A stretch of DNA of 64,000 nt from assembly GCF_000312425.1 (NCBI RefSeq), contig NZ_HE997181.1, positions 5,607,400 to 5,671,399 of the forward strand, in the 5' to 3' direction. A program made the position numbers and the translations under genes. Source of the stretch: Reyranella massiliensis 521 (GTDB taxonomy: Bacteria; Pseudomonadota; Alphaproteobacteria; Reyranellales; Reyranellaceae). Shown here in pieces: positions 23,793 to 32,363 of this stretch. Below the pieces are notes generated by a model. The model did not search any database. It was not told where the DNA came from and was given only the letters and a program-made list of their open reading frames with translations. The first letter of the stretch is position 1. Every line of letters starts with the position of its first letter.

Positions 23793-24773
23793 CTACGCCG
23801 CGGAGGCGTAGATCCGGTCGAGATCGCGGTCGTCGTAGGAATATTCGGTCGAGCAGAACTCGCATTTCACGGCGACCCGTCCGGTCTTGTCGCGCAGGTC
23901 GTCGAGTTCCTCGCGCTTAATCGACCGCAGCACGCGATCGATGCGTTCGCGACTGCAACGGCATCGTGCGGCGAAGGCGCGGGGCTCGAACTGGCGCGGC
24001 TTCTCCTGGTGGAACAGGCGGTAGAGCAGCTTCGCGCCAGGCAGCGCCGGATCGAGCATCTCGGCCTCGGTCGCCGAGGCCATGAGGATCACGGCCCGTC
24101 GCCAGTCGTCCTCGCGCTGCTCCTGGTCGACGTCGATGCGTCCAGCGTCGAGTTCCGGCATCTGCTGGACCATCAACGCCGCGGCATGCCAGCGATGGCC
24201 GCCCTCGCTCGCCTCGCGGCGTGCGGAAATCTTGATGCCGGTCGGAAGCTGCTCGGACTGGCGGAAATAGGTATGGGCGCAGTCGGCCAAGGTCGCACCT
24301 TCGAGCGGCACCACGCCCTGGTAGCGCTCGGTATGCTGGCCCTGGTCGACGGTGAAGGCGAGCCGGCCCTGGCCGAACAGTTTCGGCACATAGCCTTCGG
24401 GCGCGTCCTCGTTGCCGCTGCCCAGCGCCACAGCGAGCTTCCAGGAATCGAACTGGGCATAGCCGCGCAGCGCGCCGTCGGTCGTGAGGTCGGTGACCAG
24501 CAGGCGGATCGGTCCGTCGCCCGAGATCTGAAGAGTGAAGATGCCGTCGTACTTCAGCGACGTCGCCAGGGTGGCGCAGAGCACCATCGCCTCGGCCAAC
24601 GGCCGCGCCACGGCCAGGGGATAGCCGTGGCGTTCGATGATCTCGTCGAGAACATGGCTCAACCGCACCAGCCGGCCGCGCACTCCTAAAGCATCGAGCT
24701 GAAAGGGGAGGACGCGATCCCAGTCGGTGGAGGGAGCGCCGTCGGAAGGGGAGCCTTCCGACGTCGTGCTCAT
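23793..24773 (-). CDS. hslO: Hsp33 redox-regulated chaperone
   Basis: 326 residues. The amino-terminal substrate-binding domain (about 15-240) is followed by a linker and the redox zinc centre: Cys-x-Cys in AARCRCSRER (about 265) and Cys-x-x-Cys in CEFCSTEY (about 302). Oxidation of these cysteines activates Hsp33 as a holdase. The start ATG overlaps the argF stop (ATGA), so the gene is coupled to arginine genes, a common alphaproteobacterial arrangement. A weakly basic tail follows the last cysteines. Confidence 0.94.
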   Translation of the reverse strand: MSTTSEGSPSDGAPSTDWDRVLPFQLDALGVRGRLVRLSHVLDEIIERHGYPLAVARPLAEAMVLCATLATSLKYDGIFTLQISGDGPIRLLVTDLTTDGALRGYAQFDSWKLAVALGSGNEDAPEGYVPKLFGQGRLAFTVDQGQHTERYQGVVPLEGATLADCAHTYFRQSEQLPTGIKISARREASEGGHRWHAAALMVQQMPELDAGRIDVDQEQREDDWRRAVILMASATEAEMLDPALPGAKLLYRLFHQEKPRQFEPRAFAARCRCSRERIDRVLRSIKREELDDLRDKTGRVAVKCEFCSTEYSYDDRDLDRIYASAA

Positions 24774-25696
24774 GAAAGGCACCAGGCGAGGATGCTCTTC
24801 TGCGCGTGCAGGCGGTTCTCCGCCTCGTCGAACACCACGGACTGCGGCCCGTCGATCACCTCGGCGGTGACCTCCTCGCCGCGATGCGCCGGCAGGCAGT
24901 GCATGAAGATCGCATCCTTCTTGGCCTGCTTCATCAGGTGCTTGTCGACCTGATAAGCGCGCAGGAGATTGTGTCGTCGCGCAGCGCTCGGGCTGTGCGG
25001 ATCCTCGTCGCCCATCGAGACCCAGGTGTCGGTGACGACGCAGTCGGCGTCCTTCACCATCGCCTCGGGATCGTGGCCGATCGAGATGCGGCCCTTCGAT
25101 TTCTCCGCCCACTGGACGACGTCCTGCGGTGGCTTCAGTTCGGTGGGGCAGGCGATGCGCAGCTCGAAGTCGAACTGCACGGCGGCGTGGATCCAGCTCG
25201 TCGCCATGTTGTTGCCGTCGCCCGACCAGGCGATCGACTTGCCCTGGATCGACCCGCGATGCTCCTCGTAGGTCATGACATCGGCCATGAGCTGGCAGGG
25301 ATGCGTCTTGTCGGTGAGCCCGTTGATCACCGGCACGGTCGCGTACTTCGCCATTTCGAGGAGTTTCTCCTCGACGGTGGTGCGCATCATGATGATGTCG
25401 ACGTAGCGGCTCAGCACGCGCGCGGTATCGGCGATGGTCTCGCCGCGGCCGAGCTGCGTGTCGCCGCGACCGAGCATGATCGTCTCGCCGCCGAGTTCGC
25501 GCATGCCGACCTCGAACGACACGCGGGTGCGTGTCGACGGCTTCTCGAAGATCATGGCGAGGGTCTTGCCGGCGAGCGGCTTGTCGTGCCCGCCGTTGGA
25601 CCTGGCCTTCTTCATCGCCTTGCCCTGATCGAGGATCTGGCGAAGCGTCTTGGGATCGACCTGATCGAGGTCGAGGAAGTGTCTTGGCGCGGCCAT
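24770..25696 (-). CDS. argF: ornithine carbamoyltransferase
   Basis: 308 residues. Converts ornithine and carbamoyl phosphate to citrulline. Carbamoyl-phosphate motif EKPSTRTRVSFEVG, ornithine-side motif and the family's HCLPAHRGEEV (catalytic Cys region) are intact, as is HPCQLMAD. ATG at 25696 lies five bases after the argD stop. Middle gene of argD-argF-hslO. An Arg regulator site is not obvious upstream of argD. Confidence 0.96.
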   Translation of the reverse strand: MAAPRHFLDLDQVDPKTLRQILDQGKAMKKARSNGGHDKPLAGKTLAMIFEKPSTRTRVSFEVGMRELGGETIMLGRGDTQLGRGETIADTARVLSRYVDIIMMRTTVEEKLLEMAKYATVPVINGLTDKTHPCQLMADVMTYEEHRGSIQGKSIAWSGDGNNMATSWIHAAVQFDFELRIACPTELKPPQDVVQWAEKSKGRISIGHDPEAMVKDADCVVTDTWVSMGDEDPHSPSAARRHNLLRAYQVDKHLMKQAKKDAIFMHCLPAHRGEEVTAEVIDGPQSVVFDEAENRLHAQKSILAWCLS

Positions 25697-25701
25697 GGTG
25701 C

Positions 25702-26889
25702 CTACTCGGCAGCCTTGGACGACTCGAACGAGACCGCGGCCTTCTCGAGGATGGCGATGCCTTCGTCGAGGGCTGCCTTGTCGGCGATCAGCGCCGGGAA
25801 GATGCGGATCACGTTCTCGCCCGCCGGCGGCACCAGCAGGCCCAGCGACTGCAGGCGGTCGACCATCTCGCCGGCCGGCACCACGCAGCGCAGGCCCTGC
25901 AGGAAGCCCGTGCCGCGCTGTTCGGCAAACACCTTCGGATGCTTGGCAACCAGCTTCTCGAGCTCGGCCTTGAGGTACTTGCCGCGTTCGTGCACGCCCT
26001 CGATGAAGCCGGGCTTCAGCAGCTCGTCGAGCACCGCGTTGGCCACGCCCGTGGCGAGCGGATTGCCGCCATAGGTCGAGCCGTGCGTGCCCGGCACCAT
26101 GCCGACAGCCGCCTTCTCGGTCGCCATGAAGGCGCCGATCGGGAAACCGCCGCCCATGCCCTTGGCGATCGCCATGACATCGGGCGCGACACCCGACCAT
26201 TCGTAGGCGAACAGCTTGCCTGTCCGGCCGAAACCCGTGTGGATCTCGTCGTAGAACAGCAGCAGGCCGAACTCGTCGCAGATCGCGCGCAGCGCCTTCA
26301 GGAACTCCGGCGTCGTCTCGCGGATACCGCCTTCGCCCTGGATCGGCTCGACCAGGATGCCGGCGGTCTCGTCGTCGATCATGTCGCGCACGACATTGGC
26401 GTTGTTCAGGGGCGCATGGCGATAGCCGGGTGCCGGCGGGCCGAAGCCTTCGAGGTACTTCTCGTTGCCGGTCGCGGCGAGCGCATTGAGCAGGCGGCCA
26501 TGGAACGCCGCCTGGAAGCAGATGATCTTGTACCGCTTCGGGTGGCCGTTCATGTACTGATACTTGCGTATCAGCTTGATGCCGCCTTCGATCGCCTCGG
26601 CGCCGGAATTGCAGAAGAACATCGTGTCGGCGAAGGTGAGGTCGGCCAGCCGCTTGGCCAGCTTCTCGCCGTTGCCGATCCGGAACAGGTTGGAGGTGTG
26701 CCAGAGCTTCGAGCCCTGCTCGGTCAGAGCCTTGACCAGGGCGGGGTGGCAGTGGCCCAGCGCATTCACGGCGATGCCGGAGGTAAAGTCGACATAACGT
26801 CGGCCGTCCGTCGCGTAGAGATAGTTGCCCTCTCCGCGTTCGAACACGACGTCCTTGCGACCGTACGTCGGCATCACAGCCGTAATCAC
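25702..26889 (-). CDS. argD: acetylornithine aminotransferase
   Basis: 395 residues of class III PLP aminotransferases. Motifs: FTSGIAVNALGHCHPA, FCNSGAEAIEGG, FYDEIHTGFGRTG and the PLP lysine region DVMAIAKGMGGGFPIGA (about residue 250). It transfers the amino group to N-acetylglutamate semialdehyde. GTG at 26889 is the start because GGAGG sits seven bases before it; an ATG five codons later lacks a ribosome site. First gene of the minus-strand argD-argF-hslO operon, divergent from the ceramide cluster. Confidence 0.95.
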   Translation of the reverse strand: MITAVMPTYGRKDVVFERGEGNYLYATDGRRYVDFTSGIAVNALGHCHPALVKALTEQGSKLWHTSNLFRIGNGEKLAKRLADLTFADTMFFCNSGAEAIEGGIKLIRKYQYMNGHPKRYKIICFQAAFHGRLLNALAATGNEKYLEGFGPPAPGYRHAPLNNANVVRDMIDDETAGILVEPIQGEGGIRETTPEFLKALRAICDEFGLLLFYDEIHTGFGRTGKLFAYEWSGVAPDVMAIAKGMGGGFPIGAFMATEKAAVGMVPGTHGSTYGGNPLATGVANAVLDELLKPGFIEGVHERGKYLKAELEKLVAKHPKVFAEQRGTGFLQGLRCVVPAGEMVDRLQSLGLLVPPAGENVIRIFPALIADKAALDEGIAILEKAAVSFESSKAAE

Positions 26890-27084
26890 AACCAGTCCTC
26901 CATCAAAAGTAAAAAGCCTCGCTAGAGCCGGCGATTCCGGGATGGAAACTCCGGGTTTTGGCGAGGATCGGGCACTATCTTATCCGGGTTGGGGTGTGTC
27001 AACTTGAGCACTCCCGGCGGGAATCGATGCGAAGGGCCTGCCTTGAAGGGGGGGTAGCCCCTCTGCTAGGAGACCCGCCTTCCG

Positions 27085-28842
27085 ATGAAATCGCTGCCCA
27101 CCCGTAATTCCAAGCTCGCCTTGCACCGCGCCGGTTTCGCCTCGGTGCCGGCGATGCTCGACTATGCGGCCGAGGGCGAGACGGGCGTGACCTTTTATAA
27201 TGCCAAGGGCGAGCAGCTCTCGGCCTTGCCGTGGAGCGACGTACGCCAGCGCGCCCATGTCGTGGCGCGCAAGCTGATCGGTGCGGGATTTGCGCGCGGC
27301 GAGCGAATTCTGATCACGGCCGATACCTGGCCGGGCTTTTTCGATTCCTTCTTTGGCGCGCAGTATGCCGGCCTCCTTCCCGTGCCGGTGTCCATCCCGG
27401 TCGGCATCGGCGGCAAAGAGGCCTATCTCGACCAGCTCCGCCGTCAGCTCGACGCTTCCGGCGCGGTGGCGGCCTTCGGTCTCGACGATCTTGCCGGCTA
27501 TCTCGGCGAAGCGGCCAGGGATTTCCCCGCGGTCCGCCTCCATGGCGGCATGGACGTGCTGCAGGCGCTGCCCGAGAAGCCGGTCGATCTTCGTCCGCTC
27601 GGTGCGGACGATCATTGTTACATCCAGTTTTCGTCCGGCAGCACGCGCCATCCGCACGGTGTGCAGATCACCCAGCGCGCGCTGATGGCCAACCTCGCGG
27701 GCATGACGGGCCCGGCCGGCCTCGATGTCGTCGTGGGCGATCGTGCCGTGAGCTGGCTGCCGCTCTATCACGACATGGGCCTGATCGGCTTCCTGATGGC
27801 GCCGCTTAGCGCCCAGTTGTCGATCGACTACATGACGCCGCGTGACTTCGCCCGCCGGCCGATGCAGTGGCTCAACCTGATGTCGCGCAATCGCGGCACG
27901 ATCTCCTACAGCCCGAGCTTCGGCTACGACCTCGCGGTTCGTCGCGGCGCTGCCCAGGTGCCGGCCGATCTCGACCTGAGCTGCTGGCGCCATGCCGGTA
28001 TCGGCGGCGACATGGTGCGCGCCGACGTGCTGGAGCGCTTTGCCTCGACCTTCGAGGCCGCAGGCTTCAGCAGCAAGGCCTTCATCCCAAGCTACGGCAT
28101 GGCCGAAGTGTGCCTGGCCATCACCTTCAGCCCGCACGACAGGGGTGTGTGCACAGATACCGTCGATCGCGCGGCGCTTGCGGAAACGCAGCGCGCGGTG
28201 CCTGCAACCGATCCCACCGACGATCGCCAGGCGCGCCGTTTCGTGTTGTGCGGCCGCGTGCTGCCGGGGCACCAGCTCGAAGTGCGCGACGCTGACGGCA
28301 AGGTGCTGACCGACCGCGAAGTCGGCCGCATCTTCGTGAAGGGGCCCAGCATCATGCCGGGCTATTTCGGCGAACCCGAGGCCAGCCGCGAGGTCCTGTC
28401 GGCCGATGGCTGGCTCGATACCGGCGACCTTGGATACATGCTCGCAGGTGAAATCGTCGTCACGGGGCGCGCCAAGGATCTGATCATCGTGAACGGCCGC
28501 AATGTCTGGCCGCAGGACATCGAGTGGGCCATCGAAGCCAAGCGCCTGACCAAGAGCGGCGATGCTGCCGCCTTCTCGATCGACACCGGCGAAGGCGAGC
28601 GCGTCGTCGTGGCCGTGCTGGCGCGCGTTTCGGGGGAGGAGGCGCGGCAGGCCCTGGCACGCGATGTCGCCGGCGCCGTGCGCGAGGCGATTGCCGTCGA
28701 CTGCGACGTCGCCCTGGTGGCGCCGACGGTCGGCCTGCCGACCACTTCGTCGGGCAAGCTGTCGCGCGCGCGAACCAAGGCCAACTATCTCGCCGGCCTC
28801 TACGCGCCGGCGTCGCCGTCCTCGAAACCCGCAGCAGCCTGA
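27085..28842 (+). CDS. fatty acyl-AMP ligase / acyl-ACP synthetase
   Basis: 585 residues of the adenylate-forming superfamily. Landmarks: P-loop region YIQFSSGSTRHPHGVQIT (about 179-196), SWLPLYHDMGL, PSYGMAEVCLA, the hinge GWLDTGDLGY and GRAKDLIIVNGRNVWPQDIE. The carboxy-terminal SSGKLSRART carries the adenylation Lys. The PLPVPVSIPVG-like block is typical of fatty acyl-AMP ligases, which hand acyl groups to a carrier protein rather than CoA. The carrier protein gene lies three genes away on the same strand, and in Caulobacter an equivalent ligase loads the ceramide-pathway ACP. The specific acyl chain is inference. Confidence 0.9.
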   Translation: MKSLPTRNSKLALHRAGFASVPAMLDYAAEGETGVTFYNAKGEQLSALPWSDVRQRAHVVARKLIGAGFARGERILITADTWPGFFDSFFGAQYAGLLPVPVSIPVGIGGKEAYLDQLRRQLDASGAVAAFGLDDLAGYLGEAARDFPAVRLHGGMDVLQALPEKPVDLRPLGADDHCYIQFSSGSTRHPHGVQITQRALMANLAGMTGPAGLDVVVGDRAVSWLPLYHDMGLIGFLMAPLSAQLSIDYMTPRDFARRPMQWLNLMSRNRGTISYSPSFGYDLAVRRGAAQVPADLDLSCWRHAGIGGDMVRADVLERFASTFEAAGFSSKAFIPSYGMAEVCLAITFSPHDRGVCTDTVDRAALAETQRAVPATDPTDDRQARRFVLCGRVLPGHQLEVRDADGKVLTDREVGRIFVKGPSIMPGYFGEPEASREVLSADGWLDTGDLGYMLAGEIVVTGRAKDLIIVNGRNVWPQDIEWAIEAKRLTKSGDAAAFSIDTGEGERVVVAVLARVSGEEARQALARDVAGAVREAIAVDCDVALVAPTVGLPTTSSGKLSRARTKANYLAGLYAPASPSSKPAAA

Positions 28843-28852
28843 TCCGGGCGCG

Positions 28853-29779
28853 ATGAGCAAGCTGGTCGCCGTTACCGGGGCCACTGGTTTCGTCGGTCCG
28901 CACCTTGTCTCTGCGCTGGCCCGTCGCGGCTGGCGGTTACGCCTTCTGGTGCGGCGCTGGTCGCCGTTGCCGTCGCTGGCCGGCGTCGATGCCGACATTG
29001 TCCTGGGCGACGTCCTCTCCGAACCCGCCTTGCGGGAACTGGTTCGGGGGGCGGATGCCGTGGTCCATGCCGCGGGCCTGATCAAGGCCCGCGCGCCGGC
29101 CGACTTTCTGCCCGTCAATCGCGACAGCGCCGCGCTGCTTTCCGCTTTGGCGCCGGAAGCGACGCTGGTTCTGTTGTCTTCGCTTGCCGCCCGCGAGCCG
29201 CAACTCTCGGCCTATGGTGCCAGCAAGCGGGCAGGCGAGGAGGCTGTCGCGACCCGGAACGGTCCCTGGGTCGCCATACGGGCGCCGGCCGTTTATGGGC
29301 CAGGAGACCGGGAGACGTTGGCGTATTTTCGCTCTGTGAAACGAGCGCTGGCGCCGCAGCCCTGGCTTCCGTCGGCGCGCCTATCCTTGATCCACGTCTC
29401 CGACCTTGCCGAGGCCCTGGCCTTGGCCGTCGAACGGCCGCCGGGCCCGTCGGTCTACGAAGTCGACGACGGCACGGTGGGTGCGTATTCCTACGCCGAC
29501 ATGGCCCGGGCGGCGGGGGCGGCACTGGGCCGGCAACCCTGGCAGGTGAAGGTGCCGCGGCCGCTCATGGCCGCTATCGCGGCGTGGAACGAGCTGCGCC
29601 AGTCCCTCGGCGGTCCCACCCAGATCCTGACCCGGGGCAAGGTCGCCGAGATTTTTCACCCGGACTGGTCCGTCCACGATCGACGGCTTGCTGCCACCAC
29701 TGGCTTCCGAGCGCGTTACGACCTGACGGCCGGCTTCCGCGACACCGTCCAGTGGTATCGCCGGCACAGTTGGCTTTAG
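28853..29779 (+). CDS. NAD-dependent epimerase/dehydratase, candidate ceramide reductase
   Basis: 308 residues of extended SDR fold. NAD-binding GATGFVG (residues 8-14), DAVVHAAG, and active-site Tyr and Lys in YGASKRAGEE (about 120-129). In Caulobacter the equivalent cluster gene reduces the ketone of the sphingoid intermediate. ATG at 28853 lies ten bases after the ligase stop. The assignment to ceramide reductase rests on family plus context; generic epimerases look similar. Confidence 0.83.
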   Translation: MSKLVAVTGATGFVGPHLVSALARRGWRLRLLVRRWSPLPSLAGVDADIVLGDVLSEPALRELVRGADAVVHAAGLIKARAPADFLPVNRDSAALLSALAPEATLVLLSSLAAREPQLSAYGASKRAGEEAVATRNGPWVAIRAPAVYGPGDRETLAYFRSVKRALAPQPWLPSARLSLIHVSDLAEALALAVERPPGPSVYEVDDGTVGAYSYADMARAAGAALGRQPWQVKVPRPLMAAIAAWNELRQSLGGPTQILTRGKVAEIFHPDWSVHDRRLAATTGFRARYDLTAGFRDTVQWYRRHSWL

Positions 29780-29874
29780 GACGTGTGAAACACTGCGTAA
29801 TAAATTGTTATTTCACAAGGAATCCGGGTTTCTGGCACAAGTTGCCCGCCTGACCCCGGGACCCGGAGAGCGTT

Positions 29875-30195
29875 TTGCGCACTGCCCATCAAATGATCGT
29901 CGAGAACGACGGCATCGCCGACACCCTCGAACTGCGCCGCGAGAGCATGCTCGCGCGTGGCGAAGTCATGGGTGAAATCTGCCATCACCTGGCGCCGTTC
30001 CAGGTCGGCGAGAAGCCGATCGCTGGCGACACCGTGATTGCCAAGGACCTGACCATCGATTCGCTCGCGATCATGGACATGGTCATGGAACTCGAGGATC
30101 GGTTCGACGTCTCGATTCCCATGAACGTCGTGGCCGAGATTCATACCGTCGACCAGCTCGCGGATACCATCCTGAAGCTGCACGCCCGGCGTTAG
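29875..30195 (+). CDS. acyl carrier protein of the ceramide cluster
   Basis: 106 residues. A four-helix carrier protein with the phosphopantetheine site in TIDSLAIMDMVMELEDRFD (Ser about residue 63) and a typical acidic recognition helix after it. Start TTG at 29875 is chosen because GGAGAG ends four bases before it; the ATG at 29893 has no ribosome site. About 95 bases separate it from the reductase gene, and the SPT gene starts three bases after its stop. It probably delivers the acyl thioester to SPT, as the cluster ACP does in Caulobacter. Confidence 0.88.
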   Translation: MRTAHQMIVENDGIADTLELRRESMLARGEVMGEICHHLAPFQVGEKPIAGDTVIAKDLTIDSLAIMDMVMELEDRFDVSIPMNVVAEIHTVDQLADTILKLHARR

Positions 30196-30197
30196 CC

Positions 30198-31424
30198 ATG
30201 GGCTTATTCGATCGCCATGCGGGCCTGCTCGAGGCCTATCGCGACGTTCGGACCACCGGCTACGACCCGTTCCAGATTCGTATGGAACGGGTCCTGTCGC
30301 CGACCGAAGCCATCATCAACGGGCGCAAGACGCTCCTGGTCGGCACCAACAATTACTTCGGCCTGACCTTCGATCCCTCCTGTATGGAGGCTGCCATCGA
30401 GGCCATTCGCGCCGAGGGAACCGGCACGACCGGCTCGCGCATCGCCAACGGCAGCTACAGCGAGCACGTGGCGCTCGAGCAGGAGATCGCCGAGTTCTAC
30501 GGCAAGAAGCATTGCATGGTCTTCACGACCGGCTATCAGGCCAATCTCGGCATCATCTCGACCCTGGCGGGCGAGGGTGACCAGCTGCTGATCGATGCCG
30601 ACAGCCATGCCTCGATCTACGACGCCTGCAAGATGACGCAAGCCGAGGTCGTGCGCTTCAAGCACAACGACCCGTCGAGCCTGGAGGCGCGCTTGCGCCG
30701 TCTGGGCGACCGGCCGGGTAACCGGGTGGTGGTCCTGGAAGGCATCTATTCGATGCTGGGCGATACCGCGCCGCTGCGCGAGTTCGTCGACGTCTGCAAG
30801 AAGTACAACGCCTACGTTCTGATCGACGAGGCCCATTCGCTGGGCGCGCTGGGCGAGACCGGCCGTGGCCTGTGCGAGTCGACCGGCGTGATCGACGATT
30901 GCCACTTCATCGTCGGCACCTTCTCCAAGACGCTCGGCGCCATCGGCGGCTACTGCGTTTCGGACGATCCCGACTTCGACATCCTGCGTGTCACTGTCCG
31001 TTCCTACATGTTCACAGCCTCGCTGCCGCCCTCGATCGTGGCGTCGGTGCGCCAGGCGTTGAAGGTCGTGAAGGCCAAGCCCGAACTGCGCAAGCAGCTT
31101 TGGGACAATGTCGCCACGCTCTACGACGGCCTTGCCGCCCAGGGCTTCAAACTCGGCCCCGAGCACGGCCCGGTGGTCGGCGTGCACCTGCCGGACCGCA
31201 TGGTCGCCATCGGCTTCTGGCGCGCCATGCTCGATGCCGGCATCTACGTGAACGTCGCCGTGCCGCCCGCCACGCCCAACGGCGTGTCGTTGCTGCGCTG
31301 TTCGGTCTGCGCCGTGCATACGCCGGAGCAGCTCAAGCATATGGTCGAAGTCATGACGGGCATCGGCCGTCAGCTCGGCGTCATCGACGACCGCACGCGC
31401 CGCGTGGTTGGCGGCGCCCGCTAG
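30198..31424 (+). CDS. spt: serine palmitoyltransferase-like alpha-oxoamine synthase
   Basis: 408 residues, alpha-oxoamine synthase family. PLP lysine is in GTFSKTLGAIGG (about 245); substrate-side motifs include TGSRIANGSY, VLEGIYSMLGD and DEAHSLGALGETGRG. Homologues include SPT, 2-amino-3-ketobutyrate ligase, ALA synthase and BioF. An adjacent ACP, acyl-AMP ligase, reductase and N-acyltransferase single out SPT: condensation of L-serine with an acyl thioester to 3-ketosphinganine. Soluble and homodimeric in bacteria. Not HemA, because the neighbours are lipid genes. Confidence 0.9.
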   Translation: MGLFDRHAGLLEAYRDVRTTGYDPFQIRMERVLSPTEAIINGRKTLLVGTNNYFGLTFDPSCMEAAIEAIRAEGTGTTGSRIANGSYSEHVALEQEIAEFYGKKHCMVFTTGYQANLGIISTLAGEGDQLLIDADSHASIYDACKMTQAEVVRFKHNDPSSLEARLRRLGDRPGNRVVVLEGIYSMLGDTAPLREFVDVCKKYNAYVLIDEAHSLGALGETGRGLCESTGVIDDCHFIVGTFSKTLGAIGGYCVSDDPDFDILRVTVRSYMFTASLPPSIVASVRQALKVVKAKPELRKQLWDNVATLYDGLAAQGFKLGPEHGPVVGVHLPDRMVAIGFWRAMLDAGIYVNVAVPPATPNGVSLLRCSVCAVHTPEQLKHMVEVMTGIGRQLGVIDDRTRRVVGGAR

Positions 31425-31435
31425 GGGCGGCCGCC

Positions 31436-32356
31436 ATGTTCACCCTGGCTCATCTGTCCGACCCGCATCTGCCGATGCCGCGGGTGCACCTCGCCGATCT
31501 TCTGGGGAAGCGCGTCACGGGCTACGCCAATTGGTGGCGCAGCCGTGTTGGCCTGCATCGGCCCGAAGCGCTGGCCGGCATCGTGGCGGACATCAAGGCC
31601 GAGGACCCCGATCACATCGCCCTGACCGGTGATCTGGTGAACATCTCGCTGCCCGAGGAATTCGAGCGCGCCTCGCAATGGCTGGCCGGGCTCGGCCCGC
31701 CCGCTCGCGTGACCCTCGTGCCGGGCAATCACGACGTCTACGTCGCCACGAAGTGGGGGCAGGCGCTCGGCCGTTGGGGGGCCTATATCGCCGGCGACGG
31801 CGCGCCGCCGGCGACCGGCTTCGAGGTTTTTCCGACCCTGCGTCGCCGTGGACCGGTGGCGCTGGTCGGCCTGAACAGCGGCGTACCCAAACCGCCTTTC
31901 GTTGCGACCGGCACCCTGGGCGCTGCGCAGATCGCGGCAGCCGAGAAGATCCTGGCCGACCTTGGCCGCGAAGGGCTCTGTCGCGTCGTGCTGATCCACC
32001 ATCCGCCGCTCACGACCGAAAAGCATTTCAAGCGCCTGACCGACGCGGCCGAATTCCAGGCGATGATCCGACGGGTCGGCTGCGAGATCGTCCTGCATGG
32101 CCACAACCATCGCAGCGAGATCGCCCGCATCGCCGGTCCCCACGGCAGCGTGCCCGTGATCGGCGTCACTTCCGCGTCAGCTGCGGCTGGTAGCAAGTAC
32201 GGCCGCGCGCGCTATCACTTGATCGGCATCGAGCGGCAGCCGGCAGGTTGGCGGCTCGCTGTCCAGATCCGCGCGCTCAAGGCCTGCGGTACGGGCTGCG
32301 AGTCCGACGGGCGCATCGTGTTCGAGAGTGGCGAGCCGCTCGCCAAGGCAGCTTGA
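31436..32356 (+). CDS. metallophosphoesterase in the ceramide cluster
   Basis: 306 residues of the calcineurin-like fold. All metal motifs are visible: LSDPHLP (DxH), LTGDLVN (GDxx), VPGNHDVY (GNHD), HHPPL and HGHNH (GHxH). No signal peptide, so cytoplasmic. Found 11 bases after SPT and 7 bases before the N-acyltransferase, so it is part of the operon. Substrate unknown; a role on a phosphorylated sphingoid base or a head-group intermediate is inference. Confidence 0.88.
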   Translation: MFTLAHLSDPHLPMPRVHLADLLGKRVTGYANWWRSRVGLHRPEALAGIVADIKAEDPDHIALTGDLVNISLPEEFERASQWLAGLGPPARVTLVPGNHDVYVATKWGQALGRWGAYIAGDGAPPATGFEVFPTLRRRGPVALVGLNSGVPKPPFVATGTLGAAQIAAAEKILADLGREGLCRVVLIHHPPLTTEKHFKRLTDAAEFQAMIRRVGCEIVLHGHNHRSEIARIAGPHGSVPVIGVTSASAAAGSKYGRARYHLIGIERQPAGWRLAVQIRALKACGTGCESDGRIVFESGEPLAKAA

Positions 32357-32363
32357 GGCGTAA

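Noticed and set aside
26980..29118. 712-codon open frame antisense to the acyl-AMP ligase
   Set aside because: No recognisable domain, no ribosome site, and the plus strand is a well-supported gene.
30198..31424. ALA synthase or 2-amino-3-ketobutyrate ligase instead of SPT
   Set aside because: Neighbouring ACP, acyl-AMP ligase, reductase and N-acyltransferase do not fit heme or threonine metabolism; the family alone would not decide.
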